Assembly (NCBI GenBank): GCA_022649665.1
Contig: JALCOL010000008.1
Location: 37,008 to 101,007 of the forward strand
DNA length: 64,000 bases
Origin: Enterococcaceae bacterium
GTDB taxonomy: Bacteria > Bacillota > Bacilli > Lactobacillales > Enterococcaceae
Direction of reading: 5' to 3'
The position numbers were made by a program, and so were the translations under genes. Each line of letters begins with the position of its first letter. Within the stretch, counting starts at the first letter, position 1. Below are positions 19,188 through 29,223 of the stretch, piece after piece. The notes under the pieces are model-generated. The model searched no databases, was not told where the DNA came from, and worked only from the letters and a program-made list of their open reading frames with translations.

Positions 19188-19216
19188 ATAGTACACTATT
19201 GATTTTCAAATGTAAA
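19188..19216 (-). promoter_or_regulatory. Promoter of tig
   Basis: Minus strand: -35 TTTACA (19211-19216), 17-base spacer, -10 TACTAT (19188-19193), giving a leader of about 55 bases. Confidence 0.65.
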
Positions 19217-20191
19217 CTAATTATTGCCTGGATCCCAATCAGCAAGCGATAGCCGCAGCTGTTCTTGGATTTTTTCTGCGCGTTCGATCTCCTTTTTTTC
19301 TTCTGCAGAATGATATTTTAAGAGTCCCGGCGAATAGTGCAGCAAGTATGCCTTGACCCAGATTTCTGCGGATTCCAGCCGCTTATCCGGAAAAGGCCAC
19401 AAAAGCGCAAATTGCAATTTGAATTCTTCCAAAAGATCATGATAAAGGATCGGATCATGCGAAAGCAGGCTGACTTTTAAATAGGTCGCCGTGCGCAAGT
19501 ACAGCGGATCGTCTTGCGGCAGCTCGATGGCGGCAGGCACTACTGGATACCTTTTTTGATCGATCCAAGCAAATTGAAATGTTTTTTTACTGTTTAAAAC
19601 CACTAATTTTTCCAGCAGCCGGCTTTTGACCAAACTGTGGACGCGTGCAGAGGCCAAGAGAACTTGGCAAACTTCTAAATAATCTGATTGCGGCAGATAA
19701 AATGCTTCGGAAAAACTCTCCAACTGCTGCGCGACGGAAACTTCCGGAAGCGCCAAAAGCTTTGCTTTGACTTTCGCCAGATCCCACTGCTCGGCCTGCT
19801 GATAGAGCAGCTCTTTGCTTTTGACATACCGCTTCAGATTTACCAAAGGCTGCAGCGATTCACTGCCGCAATTCAGCATCTGCTCATTGATGACGGCATT
19901 CGCCGTTAAAAAGTCTTTTTCTTCGATCAAGATCTCCAGATAAAAAGTCAAATATTCAAATTTAGCCAGATACTCGGAGCGGTACTTTCTGATAAAATTC
20001 CGCGCTTCTTGGTATGCCCCTTGCTCGGCAAAAAGACTGGCAATGAAAAAGTTGAGCGAGAAACTCGGTGTGATCGCGTAGGCCTGCTGAAAACAAGCGA
20101 TTGCTTCTTTTGTTTTCTTTTGTTTCAAATCATTTTGACCCATCTCGAGAAAACGCTCATAGTTTTTTGGGAATTGATATGCTTGTGCCAT
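19217..20191 (-). CDS. Tetratricopeptide-repeat protein
   Basis: A soluble 324-residue protein of helical TPR character. The clearest repeat is near the N-terminus (KTKEAIACFQQAYAITPSF, residues about 26-44), with weaker repeats up to about 130. No catalytic motif and no signal peptide. TPR proteins of this size often lie next to tig in Lactobacillales; the partner is unknown. ATG after GGGGAG. Confidence 0.78.
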   Translation of the reverse strand: MAQAYQFPKNYERFLEMGQNDLKQKKTKEAIACFQQAYAITPSFSLNFFIASLFAEQGAYQEARNFIRKYRSEYLAKFEYLTFYLEILIEEKDFLTANAVINEQMLNCGSESLQPLVNLKRYVKSKELLYQQAEQWDLAKVKAKLLALPEVSVAQQLESFSEAFYLPQSDYLEVCQVLLASARVHSLVKSRLLEKLVVLNSKKTFQFAWIDQKRYPVVPAAIELPQDDPLYLRTATYLKVSLLSHDPILYHDLLEEFKLQFALLWPFPDKRLESAEIWVKAYLLHYSPGLLKYHSAEEKKEIERAEKIQEQLRLSLADWDPGNN

Positions 20192-20297
20192 TGAACATCT
20201 CCCCTAGTTTATAAACTGCTGTTCCTTCATATATTATTTAATATCCCACAATCACTATTGATATGGCAAGTTATATAACTTAAATTGTTATAAAAAG

Positions 20298-20336
20298 ACA
20301 CAGGACAACCAGCAGCCGCCGTTTGTCTTGTGTCTT
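20298..20336 (-). terminator. Terminator after ykuJ
   Basis: Stem AAGACACAAGACAA / TTGTCCTGTGTCTT read on the minus strand (one mismatch), GC-rich loop, then TTTTAT. Confidence 0.85.
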
Positions 20337-20351
20337 CGGTGTTGTTTTTGC

Positions 20352-20579
20352 TTATTGGATCAACTCATAGATCTCAATCGCTACCAAATCGATATTGTCA
20401 AACTGATAGCTTTCTTTCGTATCTCCTTCAGTCAATTCAAAAGTTTCGGTCGCGCTATCGTAACTGACTGTGCACTTTTCGACACCGTCTTTTTCAAAGC
20501 GGCGAACTTGGACCTCGCCATCGCTCGCTTCAGTCATCGCTTCTAGGCGCTTAATGATTGCCACTAATTGCGAATGCAT
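20352..20579 (-). CDS. ykuJ: YkuJ (DUF1797) family protein
   Basis: A 75-residue protein starting MHSQLVAIIKRLEAM and rich in acidic residues, matching the small YkuJ family of Firmicutes in length and N-terminal motif. Function unknown. Single gene behind AAAGGGGGAA, with its own terminator. Confidence 0.82.
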   Translation of the reverse strand: MHSQLVAIIKRLEAMTEASDGEVQVRRFEKDGVEKCTVSYDSATETFELTEGDTKESYQFDNIDLVAIEIYELIQ

Positions 20580-20658
20580 CTTATTTCCCCCTTTATTCGA
20601 AACCTCGAAACTATTGTATCAAAATAGCGGGGCATCTGCATGAAAAAAGCAAAAGAAA

Positions 20659-21555
20659 TTAGGATTTTTTATGATAAACAGCCGGATCGCCCGCTGGCCA
20701 CCAAAGTTTGATCAAAGCTTGTGTTCCGGCATTCTCTTCGCCTTTTGCCGCTAATGCATCATAGAGCCGTTTTGCTTCTTGTGTTGCGGGGAGCTCCAAG
20801 CCCATTTTTTCCGCTTCTTCCAAGGCGATCCTGAGATCTTTGATGAAATGCTTGACAAAAAAGCCGGGCGTGAAATCATGCTGCAAGATCCGCGGCGCAT
20901 AGTTCGCTAACGACCAATTGGCCGCACTTCCGCCGTTAACAGTCGCAACGACTTTTTCCAAATCCAAACCAGCTTTGTCCGCATACGCTAAAAGTTCGCA
21001 CATGCCGGTCATCGTCCCGGCGATCATGATCTGATTTGCCATTTTCGTATGTTGTCCGCTGCCGGCTCCGCCTTGCAGCTGGACAGTTGTTCCAAAAAGT
21101 TCGAAGAGCGGTTTCAGTTCTGCGAACGGCTCAGACTCACCGCCGACCATGATCGTCAGTGTCCCGTTTTGCGCACCCAGATCGCCGCCTGAAACCGGTG
21201 CATCCAGCGCATAAGCACCTTCTTTGAGCGCATGCTCAAAAAGTTCGCGCGCCAGCGTCGGTTCGCTGGTCGTCAGATCCACTAAAAATTTCCCGGCGAT
21301 CGGTGCTTGAAAAATACCTTGATCGCCAAAATACACCGCGCGTACATCGGTCGGAAAGCCGACCATCGTGAAGATCACATCGCTTTTCTCAGTGACTTCT
21401 TGGGGTGTCGCGCTCCAGAGCGCCCCTGCTGCAAGCGCCGCTTCAGCATGCGCCTTTGTCCGGTTATAGACATTTACCGTGCAGCCCGCTTTCAAAAGAT
21501 GCTTCACGATCGAGGTGCCCATGACACCGGTGCCGATAAATCCTAATTTTTTCAT
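20659..21555 (-). CDS. NAD(P)-dependent beta-hydroxyacid dehydrogenase
   Basis: 3-Hydroxyisobutyrate dehydrogenase superfamily, 298 residues. Rossmann motif GFIGTGVMG at the N-terminus, substrate motif DAPVSGGDLGAQNG, and the catalytic Lys in a GSGQHTKMANQ context. The real substrate may be any short beta-hydroxyacid such as tartronate semialdehyde or gamma-hydroxybutyrate. Start at MKKLGFIG after GGAGGG; codons upstream run into the glycosyltransferase gene 16 bases away, with which it is probably cotranscribed. Confidence 0.88.
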   Translation of the reverse strand: MKKLGFIGTGVMGTSIVKHLLKAGCTVNVYNRTKAHAEAALAAGALWSATPQEVTEKSDVIFTMVGFPTDVRAVYFGDQGIFQAPIAGKFLVDLTTSEPTLARELFEHALKEGAYALDAPVSGGDLGAQNGTLTIMVGGESEPFAELKPLFELFGTTVQLQGGAGSGQHTKMANQIMIAGTMTGMCELLAYADKAGLDLEKVVATVNGGSAANWSLANYAPRILQHDFTPGFFVKHFIKDLRIALEEAEKMGLELPATQEAKRLYDALAAKGEENAGTQALIKLWWPAGDPAVYHKKS

Positions 21556-21571
21556 ACTTTTCCCTCCTGCT

Positions 21572-22795
21572 TCAACGTCTGAAAAATTTGATCTTTTCTT
21601 TCTCGCGCGGGATCCGCTTTTCATAATCAGCTAATAAATTATCTTCAAAGTACCGCAGCGAAGAGTCGTAAAACTCGATCACGCGGTCGCCGAATGTTTC
21701 CGCCGAGATCTCACGGAGCATTTTCTGCTGGGCCGCCGGGTCAAACTTCAAACCGCGGTCGATATAGTGCAGGAGCGTCGGCGCAAACTCTTTGTCGCCG
21801 CGAAAGGTTTCGCCAAGTGTCAGATCATTGAATAAATTATCGATATAATGATTGCCGGCAACGATCGCTTGGCATCCGGCTGCGATTGCTTCGATATAAG
21901 TCAATCCTTGTGATTCCGAAGTCGAAGCAGAAACAAAATAATCGGCGCTTTGATAAAATTTGCTGACCTCGTCATGCGGCACCTCGCCGATAAAACGGAC
22001 ATGGCGCCCCAATCCTAAAGTCTGGGCGAGCTCCTTCAGCTCTGCTGTATAAGGTCCCTTGCCGACGATCAGGAGGCAAGCCTTCGGATAGTGGCGCAAA
22101 ACTTCCGGCATTCCGTGGATGACCGCTTGGATATTTTTTTCATAAGAAACGCGCGAGAGGGAAAGCAAAAGAAGATCATCCTTTTGAAAACCCAGCTCAT
22201 GACGAAAGTTTTCCGATGCCCGTTTGGTACAAGGATCCGGCAGAAATTTTTCGATCTCGATCCCTGTTGGAATAATGCGAAGCGGTACATCGATATTATA
22301 CGACTGCATCGTTTCCAAGACCCGTTCACTCGGACAGACGATCCCGCTCAGCCCAATACTGAAAAATTTGAAATAAGCTTTCACCATTCGCGGCTTGATC
22401 AATTTGCCGTGAGCAATATAGTGCAGATAATCCTCATACATCGTGTGATACGTATGGATACAAGGGATCTTCAATTGCTTGGCGACGAATTTTCCCAAGA
22501 TCCCCGTCCCGAACTCCGTTTGCGTATGGATCAGATCCAGCCGCATCGCCTTCGCTTTTTTATAGGCGTCGCGCATCCCGCTGATAATGATCCGCCGATC
22601 TTTGAATGAAACAAACGGGACACTTGGCAGCCGAATGATATTATCTTCTTCATCTTCCGCGGCATTCGGGTCAGTCGTCGTGAACATGATCACCTCATGT
22701 CCGCGATTTTCCAGCTGCGTTTTAAGCGTTTTGGTTGATGTCGCCACGCCGCTGACTTGCGGAAAATATGTATCTGTAAATATTCCGATCCTCAT
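21572..22795 (-). CDS. Glycolipid glucosyltransferase, GT4 (LafA/BgsB type)
   Basis: A retaining GT-B glycosyltransferase of 407 residues. It starts MRIGIFTDTYFPQVSGVATS, diagnostic of 1,2-diacylglycerol 3-alpha-glucosyltransferases, and has a C-terminal GT4 donor site including STSESQGLTYIEA. It should make monoglucosyl-diacylglycerol, the first step of the glycolipid anchor for lipoteichoic acid. Start chosen after AGAGGTGAG; an in-frame ATG at 22834 would add 13 residues. Paired with the second glucosyltransferase upstream. Confidence 0.88.
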   Translation of the reverse strand: MRIGIFTDTYFPQVSGVATSTKTLKTQLENRGHEVIMFTTTDPNAAEDEEDNIIRLPSVPFVSFKDRRIIISGMRDAYKKAKAMRLDLIHTQTEFGTGILGKFVAKQLKIPCIHTYHTMYEDYLHYIAHGKLIKPRMVKAYFKFFSIGLSGIVCPSERVLETMQSYNIDVPLRIIPTGIEIEKFLPDPCTKRASENFRHELGFQKDDLLLLSLSRVSYEKNIQAVIHGMPEVLRHYPKACLLIVGKGPYTAELKELAQTLGLGRHVRFIGEVPHDEVSKFYQSADYFVSASTSESQGLTYIEAIAAGCQAIVAGNHYIDNLFNDLTLGETFRGDKEFAPTLLHYIDRGLKFDPAAQQKMLREISAETFGDRVIEFYDSSLRYFEDNLLADYEKRIPREKEKIKFFRR

Positions 22796-22834
22796 TCTCT
22801 CACCTCTAAGCAGTGTTTCAGATTTCCCGCACAT

Positions 22835-22969
22835 TTATAGTAATTCATCATGCCGGATTTTCGCAATGATTTTCTTGAAATAATGATCGCTTAAAGAAAC
22901 AGCTGGTTGAGAAGATCCCTTTTCCGCGATCCAAAAAAGACCCCTCAGCTGATCAGCCGTCTCTATCAT
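22835..22969 (-). CDS. Possible 44-residue small protein between the two glucosyltransferases
   Basis: An ATG frame (MIETADQLRGLFWIAEKG...) starts 13 bases after the upstream glucosyltransferase stop, behind AAAGAGAG, and ends TAA directly joined to an in-frame ATG of the next gene (TAAATG). It fills most of the 187-base gap. It is mildly basic and amphipathic at the end (KKIIAKIRHDELL). No family recognised; chance cannot be excluded at this length. Confidence 0.35.
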   Translation of the reverse strand: MIETADQLRGLFWIAEKGSSQPAVSLSDHYFKKIIAKIRHDELL

Positions 22970-22982
22970 GTGCTCTCTTTGA

Positions 22983-24026
22983 TCAATTCATTATTTTTTG
23001 ATAAAGATCATCTTTCGGTGTCTGTCCCAATACATGCTCGTACACTGCCCGCAATTCTCGGCCGACTTGCCGGATATCGCGTGCTTGGGCAGTTTGGTAA
23101 CCTTCCCGCGTCAAGTCAGGAGCTTCTTTTTGCAAAATCTCAGAAATCAGCGCTGCGAATTGATCGTTGTTTCTTCCCATAAAACAATTTGTGCCGGCTT
23201 GCATCCAGCCTTGATATACCGGAATATCCCGCAGCAAAACTTGCTGTTTGCTGGCCAGTGCTTCCAAAACAACGATCCCTTCTGTTTCTTCATAGGATGG
23301 AAAGAAAAACAGATCGGCGCCGGAATAGGCCCCCTGAAGAACCGCACCTGTGATATAACCGGGAAAGATCACGTTTTGCGGGTGATCTTTCTTGACGATC
23401 TCGCGAATATCCCGCGGGATCGAAAAAAGCGGTACATCCCCGAACCAGATAAACGTATAGGCCGGAAAACGCCGTGCCAGCGCGATAAAATCGATGATCC
23501 CTTTGCGCTTAAAAAACAAGCCGACACTCATGACCACTTTTTGATCGGGTGCCAACTGAAAATAATTTCGAAATTCCCGCTCTTTTTCTGGATCAGGGTA
23601 GTATTTTTTCAAATCGATCCCATTGGAGATCGGCGCGATCGGTACTGTCAGGCCGTAGTTTTTCAACAGTTTTTTTGCATAGGGCGTCGGTGTGATCAAA
23701 TGATCTGCTTTACGGTATAAATAGACCAATCTTTTTTTGACCAGCGGCGCCAGCGCATTAGAGCCGACAAAAGAATTTCGAAAATCTTCTTCCGTCGAGT
23801 GGGCATGATAAATCACTTTTTTTCCCATTCTCCGGGCTCTCCAGATCATGTAGCTGCTTTTAGGTCCATACGTATTGATATGTAAAATATCATAATCGGT
23901 ACACCGCGGATCAGTCGAATAATCGATGTTCCACGCAGCAAGTGCGCGCTTCTGATGAGCAAGTGCACGGCCCACTCCAGATTTGCTGACTATTTTTTCT
24001 CCTTCAAAGTATAATAAAACCTTCAC
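22983..24026 (-). CDS. Glycolipid glucosyltransferase, GT4 (LafB/BgsA type)
   Basis: A 347-residue GT-B enzyme starting MKVLLYFEGEKIVSKSGVGRA, the pattern of the second glycolipid glucosyltransferase, which adds glucose to monoglucosyl-diacylglycerol. The donor-site region FFPSYEETEGIVVLEAL is intact. It is the promoter-proximal gene of the cluster (then the 44-residue frame, the first glucosyltransferase, then the dehydrogenase). Function inferred from N-terminal pattern and pairing. Confidence 0.87.
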   Translation of the reverse strand: MKVLLYFEGEKIVSKSGVGRALAHQKRALAAWNIDYSTDPRCTDYDILHINTYGPKSSYMIWRARRMGKKVIYHAHSTEEDFRNSFVGSNALAPLVKKRLVYLYRKADHLITPTPYAKKLLKNYGLTVPIAPISNGIDLKKYYPDPEKEREFRNYFQLAPDQKVVMSVGLFFKRKGIIDFIALARRFPAYTFIWFGDVPLFSIPRDIREIVKKDHPQNVIFPGYITGAVLQGAYSGADLFFFPSYEETEGIVVLEALASKQQVLLRDIPVYQGWMQAGTNCFMGRNNDQFAALISEILQKEAPDLTREGYQTAQARDIRQVGRELRAVYEHVLGQTPKDDLYQKIMN

Positions 24027-24141
24027 TTTGACACCTCTTTAAAACGAATCGTTTCATTTTGTCATCGTGAATCGATCAGACGAAGCTCTGAGATTCCTTC
24101 TCGCGAAAGAATCAAGGCGCGTGATCTTTGACAATATGTTA

Positions 24142-24196
24142 ATTATACCTTAAGCCGCTCCTTTCTAACAGCCAGAACCAAAAATTCAGGCTTAAG
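24142..24196 (-). promoter_or_regulatory. Promoter with inverted repeat before the glucosyltransferase operon
   Basis: Minus strand -10 TATAAT (24142-24147). An 8-base perfect inverted repeat, CTTAAGCC (24149-24156) and GGCTTAAG (24189-24196), brackets the -35 region and could be an operator. No binding protein is suggested by the sequence. Confidence 0.45.
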
Positions 24197-24215
24197 TCGG
24201 AGATCCCCACAAAAA

Positions 24216-24241
24216 AAGATCGTGACAATGTGGTCACGATC
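24216..24241 (-). terminator. Terminator after ptsI
   Basis: Stem GATCGTGAC / GTCACGATC with a 6-base loop, followed by TTTTTTT on the minus strand. Confidence 0.9.
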
Positions 24242-24254
24242 TTTCGCGTTTTGA

Positions 24255-25979
24255 TTATTCGGGAACATATTGTGCGACAAGCTCCAACACTTCATCAACT
24301 GTCGAACAGTCCGTCAGCGCTTTGTCAGCTAATTCTTTCATCTTTGCGGTATCAAGACGTTTCATCAAACTGCGCGTTTTCAAAATCGAAGTGGCAGACA
24401 TCGAAAACTCATCGAGTCCCATCCCGACCAAAAGCGGAACCGCTTTTTGATCACCGGCCATTTCACCGCACATTCCTGCCCATTTTCCTTCTTTGTGCGC
24501 ACTGTCGATCACATGTTTGACCAGGCGCAGAATCGACGGATTATAAGGCTGGTACAAATAAGAAACACGTTCGTTCATCCGATCAGCAGCCATTGTGTAC
24601 TGGATCAGATCATTCGTGCCGATGCTGAAGAAGTCGACTTCTTTAGCAAATTTGTCGGCAAGGACCGCCGCTGCCGGGATCTCGATCATGATGCCGAGCT
24701 GGATCTCATCGGCTACTGCAACTTTGTCGGCTTTCAATTTTGCTTTTTCTTCTTCAACGATCTGTTTCGCTTGCCGGAATTCCTGCAAGGTAGCGATCAT
24801 CGGAAACATGATCCGCAGATTCCCGTATACAGAGGCCCGCAATAAAGCGCGCAGCTGCGTCCGGAACATTCCTTGTTCATGCAAGCAGATCCGGATCGCA
24901 CGGTATCCCAAGAACGGATTCATTTCTTTCGGAAGCGGCAGATACGGGAGCTTTTTATCACCGCCGATATCCATCGTCCGAACAACGACTGGTTTATCGC
25001 CCATTCCTTCTAAAACAGCTTTGTATGCATCGAACTGCTGCTCTTCAGTCGGAAAATCAGGAGAATCCATATACAAGAATTCTGTACGATAAAGTCCGAC
25101 TGCTTCAGCACCGTTTTTATGAACACTGGTCAAATCTTTCGGTGTCCCGATGTTGGCAGCCAGTTCAAAATGCTTTCCGTCAGCAGTGACCGTCTTTTCA
25201 TCTTTGAGTTTGTCCCATTCCGCTTTTTGAGCGGCAAATTTCTCCGCCACTTTGCGGAATTCTTTGACTTCTGCCTCGCTTGGATCGATCACTACTTCAC
25301 CGGAAAGACCATCGACCGCCAGCATCATTCCTTGTTTTGCAACAGAAGTGATCTTTTCGGTTCCGACGATCGCCGGGATCTCAAGTGAACGCGCCATGAT
25401 CGCTGAATGTGACGTTCTGCCGCCGATATCTGTCACAAATGCTTTCACATGCTCTTTATCAAGCTGAGCAGTGTCGCTTGGTGTCAGATCGTGTGCGACG
25501 ATCACCACTTGATCTTGGATCATCGAAGGGTCAGGGAGCCGAACACCTAACAGATGTGCCAGCACGCGCTTTGTGACATCTTTCACGTCGGCAGCGCGCT
25601 CCTGCATATAAGGATTATCAGTCATTCCTTCAAGTGTATCAATAAATTGATCAGTCACTTGTTTTAAAGCAGCTTCGGCATTGACTTTGTCCGAATTGAT
25701 CAAGTCTTTGATTTGTCCGATCATTTCCGGATCGCTCAGGACCATGATGTGCGCATCAAAAACCTGTGCATCTTTTTCACCCAAGTTTTTTTTGGCTTTA
25801 TCACGAATAATATGAAGCTCATCGATCGATTCTTGCAAGGCTTTGTCTAGACGTGCAGACTCTGCAGCAGGATCAGTGATGCTTTTTTTCTCAAAAGATA
25901 AATCAGGCTGCACTAATAAATAAGCTTTTGCAACAGCAATCCCATCACTAGCGGCAATTCCCTTTAACTTTTCAGACAT
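24255..25979 (-). CDS. ptsI: PTS enzyme I
   Basis: Phosphoenolpyruvate-protein phosphotransferase, 574 residues. The phospho-His lies in [12 protein letters not shown]; the PEP-binding domain has [15 protein letters not shown] and the catalytic Cys in [11 protein letters not shown]. Transfers phosphate to HPr. Its ATG overlaps the ptsH stop (TAATG), the standard ptsHI arrangement. Confidence 0.98.
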   Translation of the reverse strand: MSEKLKGIAASDGIAVAKAYLLVQPDLSFEKKSITDPAAESARLDKALQESIDELHIIRDKAKKNLGEKDAQVFDAHIMVLSDPEMIGQIKDLINSDKVNAEAALKQVTDQFIDTLEGMTDNPYMQERAADVKDVTKRVLAHLLGVRLPDPSMIQDQVVIVAHDLTPSDTAQLDKEHVKAFVTDIGGRTSHSAIMARSLEIPAIVGTEKITSVAKQGMMLAVDGLSGEVVIDPSEAEVKEFRKVAEKFAAQKAEWDKLKDEKTVTADGKHFELAANIGTPKDLTSVHKNGAEAVGLYRTEFLYMDSPDFPTEEQQFDAYKAVLEGMGDKPVVVRTMDIGGDKKLPYLPLPKEMNPFLGYRAIRICLHEQGMFRTQLRALLRASVYGNLRIMFPMIATLQEFRQAKQIVEEEKAKLKADKVAVADEIQLGIMIEIPAAAVLADKFAKEVDFFSIGTNDLIQYTMAADRMNERVSYLYQPYNPSILRLVKHVIDSAHKEGKWAGMCGEMAGDQKAVPLLVGMGLDEFSMSATSILKTRSLMKRLDTAKMKELADKALTDCSTVDEVLELVAQYVPE

Positions 25980-26245
25980 TATTCAGAAAGTCCTTCCTTT
26001 TTCATTGTTTCTTCGATAGCAGTCATTGCATCTCCTTCATCGGCGCCGTCTGCTGAAATCGTGACATCGCTTCCTTGGCCAACGCCAAGCGACATTACGC
26101 CCATGATCGATTTAAGATTGACTGATTTCCCTTTGTATTCAAGGTTGATATCAGAATTGAATTTAGAAGCAGTTTGGACCAATAAAGTTGCAGGACGAGC
26201 ATGAATCCCTGTCTCAGCAATAATATGAAACTCTTTTTTTTCCAT
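25979..26245 (-). CDS. ptsH: PTS phosphocarrier HPr
   Basis: 88 residues with the phosphorylatable His15 (GIHARPA) and the regulatory Ser46 ([11 protein letters not shown]) phosphorylated by HPr kinase, so it works both in sugar uptake and in CcpA-mediated catabolite control. Of two ATG codons the second (26245) gives the canonical start MEKKEFHI and length; the first, 6 bases upstream, is only 4 bases from GGAG. Confidence 0.97.
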   Translation of the reverse strand: MEKKEFHIIAETGIHARPATLLVQTASKFNSDINLEYKGKSVNLKSIMGVMSLGVGQGSDVTISADGADEGDAMTAIEETMKKEGLSE

Positions 26246-26336
26246 AGTCATCGTTCTCCTTTGTCCTAAAATGGATTTGAAATGAAGAAAGATAAAGAGT
26301 TTTCTCCTCTTGTCTCCTTCTTTAATTCTCTACTAA

Positions 26337-26365
26337 AGATTACCATTTTTCCATTTTAGTTACAA
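26337..26365 (-). promoter_or_regulatory. Promoter of ptsHI
   Basis: Minus strand -35 TTGTAA (26360-26365), 17-base spacer, -10 TAATCT (26337-26342). The remaining gap to clpE (26366-26510) has an A/T-rich imperfect stem AAAGACG/CGTCTTT at about 26428-26467 and no reading frame I trust. Confidence 0.55.
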
Positions 26366-26510
26366 CTATTTCGTAGCAGAACTCTAGTTTTATCCCTGAT
26401 TGTCCGCGCCGTTAAGCTCTTACAAAAAAAGACGATCATTTTATAAAAAAAACAATCCCGTCTTTTTTGTTAACAGATTTTCTGCGCGGCTGTTTTCGCG
26501 AGCGTTCTGC

Positions 26511-26563
26511 TTGCGCTGACAACAAAAAATGATATAATTGATACAAAGGTCAGGAAAGGTCAA
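26511..26563 (+). promoter_or_regulatory. clpE promoter with CtsR operator
   Basis: -10 TATAAT at 26532-26537 with a weak -35 (TTGCGC, 26511-26516, 15-base spacer). Immediately downstream are two heptads in direct repeat, GGTCAGG and GGTCAAT (26547-26563), separated by AAA. This matches the CtsR heptad operator and overlaps the likely transcription start, as expected for repression of clpE outside heat stress. Confidence 0.85.
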
Positions 26564-26626
26564 TCAACAACAACCCGTTGTCCGAGGCAACTATCCCCCT
26601 TTGATTTAGAAAGGAGTGTCCTTTAT

Positions 26627-28972
26627 ATGCTTTGTCAAAACTGCGGAAAAAATGAAGCAACGATTCATTTATATGCGAATGTCAATGGTCAGCGCAAACA
26701 GCTCGACTATTGCCAAAGTTGTTATCAGAAATTAAAGGCACAACAAGCTCAACAAATGAATAATACTCCGAACGGACCGGTAGGCCAGGGCCAAGATCCT
26801 TATGGTTTCGGGTCGCTCGACGATCTGTTCCGTTCAATGCAAGAACAATTCTCAAATGGCGGCGGCAATCCCCCGCCAACTCAATCCGGCGGCGGTAACG
26901 GCGGAGGCGGCGGAAATAATTTCTTCGGCGGCCGCGGCGGCGGTCAAGGCGGCCCTGGTCGTCCTGGTCCGCAGCAAGGTCAAGGAGAATCGCTTCTTGG
27001 CAAATACGGGATCAATGTCACTGAAGAAGCCCGCCAAGGAAAAATCGATCCAGTTGTCGGCCGGGATGACGAAATCATGCGGGTCATCGAGATCCTGAAT
27101 CGGCGGACCAAAAATAATCCGGTCTTGATCGGAGAGCCCGGCGTCGGGAAAACTGCGGTCGTTGAAGGATTAGCGCAAAAGATCGTCAATGGCGAAGTAC
27201 CGCAAAAACTTTTGAATAAGGAAGTCATTCGGTTAGATGTCGCTTCCCTCGTTCAAGGAACCGGGATCCGCGGACAATTTGAGGAACGGATCCAGCAATT
27301 GATGGAAGAAGTCAAAGCCAACAAACGGATCATTCTCTTCATTGATGAAGTCCATGAACTCGTAGGTGCCGGGAGTGCCGGCGAAGGCAATATGGATGCC
27401 GGCGGGATTTTGAAACCGGCATTGGCTCGCGGCGAGCTGCAAATGGTCGGCGCAACAACATTGAATGAATACCGGATCATCGAAAAAGATGCCGCCCTTG
27501 AGCGCCGTCTTCAACCTGTCCGGGTCGATGAACCGAGCGTCGATGAAACGATCACGATCCTGAAGGGGATCCAAAACCGTTATGAAGACTACCATCATGT
27601 CAAATATACGGATGGTGCGATCCGAGCTGCAGCGATCCTGTCGAACCGTTACATTCAGGAACGTTTCCTGCCTGATAAAGCGATCGACCTTTTGGATGAG
27701 TCGGGTTCGAAAAAGAACTTGACGATCAAGTTCGTCGATCCCGAAACGATCGATAAACGTTTGAAGGATGTCGAAGCGCAAAAGAATCAAGCATCCAAAG
27801 AAGAAGATTATGAAAAAGCGGCTTATTACCGCGACCAGATCAATAAATTGAACGAGCTCAAAAAACAGCAAGTCGCTAAAAACGAGATCCCAACAGTTAC
27901 TGAAAAAGATATGGAAAATATCGTCCAAGAAAAAACAGGGATCCCCGTTGGCGAGTTGAAGCAAAAAGAGCAGACACAATTGAAAAATCTCGATGAAGAT
28001 TTGACGAAACACGTCATCGGCCAAGACAGCGCTGTTGCGAAAGTTTCCAAAGCGATCCGCCGAAACCGAATCGGCCTTGGAAAACATACACGCCCGGTCG
28101 GCTCCTTCCTCTTCGTCGGACCGACAGGTGTCGGCAAGACTGAACTGGCAAAACAGCTGGCTTATGAATTGTTCGGCAATGAAGATTCGATGATCCGTTT
28201 CGATATGAGTGAATATATGGAAAAACACAGCGTCTCGAAACTGATCGGTTCCCCTCCAGGCTATGTCGGCTATGAAGAAGCTGGCCAATTGACCGAAAAG
28301 GTGCGTCGCAATCCTTACAGTTTGATCCTGCTGGATGAAATCGAAAAAGCTCATCCCGATGTTCTGCATATGTTTTTGCAGATCCTTGACGACGGTCGTC
28401 TGACCGATGCTCAAGGTCGGACCGTCAGCTTTAAAGATTCGATCATCATCATGACGAGCAATGCCGGCAGCGGCACAACGGAAGCAAATGTCGGGTTCGG
28501 TGCACAAGCGACTGGTACAACCCATTCCGTTTTGAATCAACTGACGGATTACTTCAAGCCGGAGTTCTTGAATCGTTTTGACGCGATCGTCGAATTCCAA
28601 TCGCTCAGCAAAGAGAATTTGAAAGCGATCGTCAACTTGATGCTCGCAGATGTCAACAAGCTCTTGAAAGAACAGAACATGCACATCACGGTAACAGAAC
28701 CGGCAAAAGAAAAATTAGTCGATCTGGGGTACGATCCAAAAATGGGTGCACGTCCGCTTCGCCGAACGATCCAAGACCAAATCGAAGATGGGATCGCTGA
28801 TTACTATCTCGATCATCAGGATATCCACGAATTGCGTGCTGAGATCCGGGATGGAAAAATCGTGATCGGCGCTGCTGCTGAAGAGTCTGCTGAAAAAGCA
28901 CCAGCAAAAGAAGCAGCCGCTCCGGCAAAAGAGGATAAGTCACAGAGCGAAGATAAAAAAGATAACGAATAA
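26627..28972 (+). CDS. clpE: ClpE, AAA+ Clp protease ATPase
   Basis: Class III stress-gene chaperone that works with ClpP. Domains: an N-terminal zinc finger ([11 protein letters not shown] ... CQSC), a Gly/Pro/Gln-rich low-complexity stretch (about residues 80-120), AAA-1 with Walker [10 protein letters not shown], a UVR-like coiled segment (about 385-420), AAA-2 with GPTGVGKTE and [12 protein letters not shown], and an Ala/Lys/Glu-rich tail. The 781 residues are typical for ClpE. The CtsR operator upstream agrees with the assignment. Confidence 0.97.
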   Translation: MLCQNCGKNEATIHLYANVNGQRKQLDYCQSCYQKLKAQQAQQMNNTPNGPVGQGQDPYGFGSLDDLFRSMQEQFSNGGGNPPPTQSGGGNGGGGGNNFFGGRGGGQGGPGRPGPQQGQGESLLGKYGINVTEEARQGKIDPVVGRDDEIMRVIEILNRRTKNNPVLIGEPGVGKTAVVEGLAQKIVNGEVPQKLLNKEVIRLDVASLVQGTGIRGQFEERIQQLMEEVKANKRIILFIDEVHELVGAGSAGEGNMDAGGILKPALARGELQMVGATTLNEYRIIEKDAALERRLQPVRVDEPSVDETITILKGIQNRYEDYHHVKYTDGAIRAAAILSNRYIQERFLPDKAIDLLDESGSKKNLTIKFVDPETIDKRLKDVEAQKNQASKEEDYEKAAYYRDQINKLNELKKQQVAKNEIPTVTEKDMENIVQEKTGIPVGELKQKEQTQLKNLDEDLTKHVIGQDSAVAKVSKAIRRNRIGLGKHTRPVGSFLFVGPTGVGKTELAKQLAYELFGNEDSMIRFDMSEYMEKHSVSKLIGSPPGYVGYEEAGQLTEKVRRNPYSLILLDEIEKAHPDVLHMFLQILDDGRLTDAQGRTVSFKDSIIIMTSNAGSGTTEANVGFGAQATGTTHSVLNQLTDYFKPEFLNRFDAIVEFQSLSKENLKAIVNLMLADVNKLLKEQNMHITVTEPAKEKLVDLGYDPKMGARPLRRTIQDQIEDGIADYYLDHQDIHELRAEIRDGKIVIGAAAEESAEKAPAKEAAAPAKEDKSQSEDKKDNE

Positions 28973-28986
28973 TGAATAGATGGCAA

Positions 28987-29015
28987 CGTCAGAAGAGTCA
29001 GCATCTCTTCTGACG
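28987..29015 (+). terminator. Terminator after clpE
   Basis: Stem CGTCAGAAGAG / CTCTTCTGACG with a 7-base loop, then CTGTTTTTTT. Confidence 0.92.
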
Positions 29016-29146
29016 CTGTTTTTTTACATAATTGATAATCATTCTCTTTTATCGATCAAGTGCCTATTTATACATTTATCAGCGTCAATTCTCAGTTATC
29101 TATATTTTTTTGGTAGGTTATAAAAAAATTATGAGATATTTATTTC

Positions 29147-29175
29147 TTGCCAACTTTTCCAAAAAATAATATAAT
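29147..29175 (+). promoter_or_regulatory. Promoter of the DUF1827 gene
   Basis: -35 TTGCCA (29147-29152), 17-base spacer, -10 TATAAT (29170-29175). Confidence 0.75.
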
Positions 29176-29223
29176 TAACTTGTGAAAAGGAAAACGCACA
29201 CAATACTGAATAGGAGTGATGTC

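Noticed and set aside
27233..28684. 483-codon open frame antisense to clpE
   Set aside because: Entirely inside clpE, which has all ClpE motifs. The antisense protein is Phe/Asp/Ile-heavy with no start signal or family; a shadow caused by codon bias.
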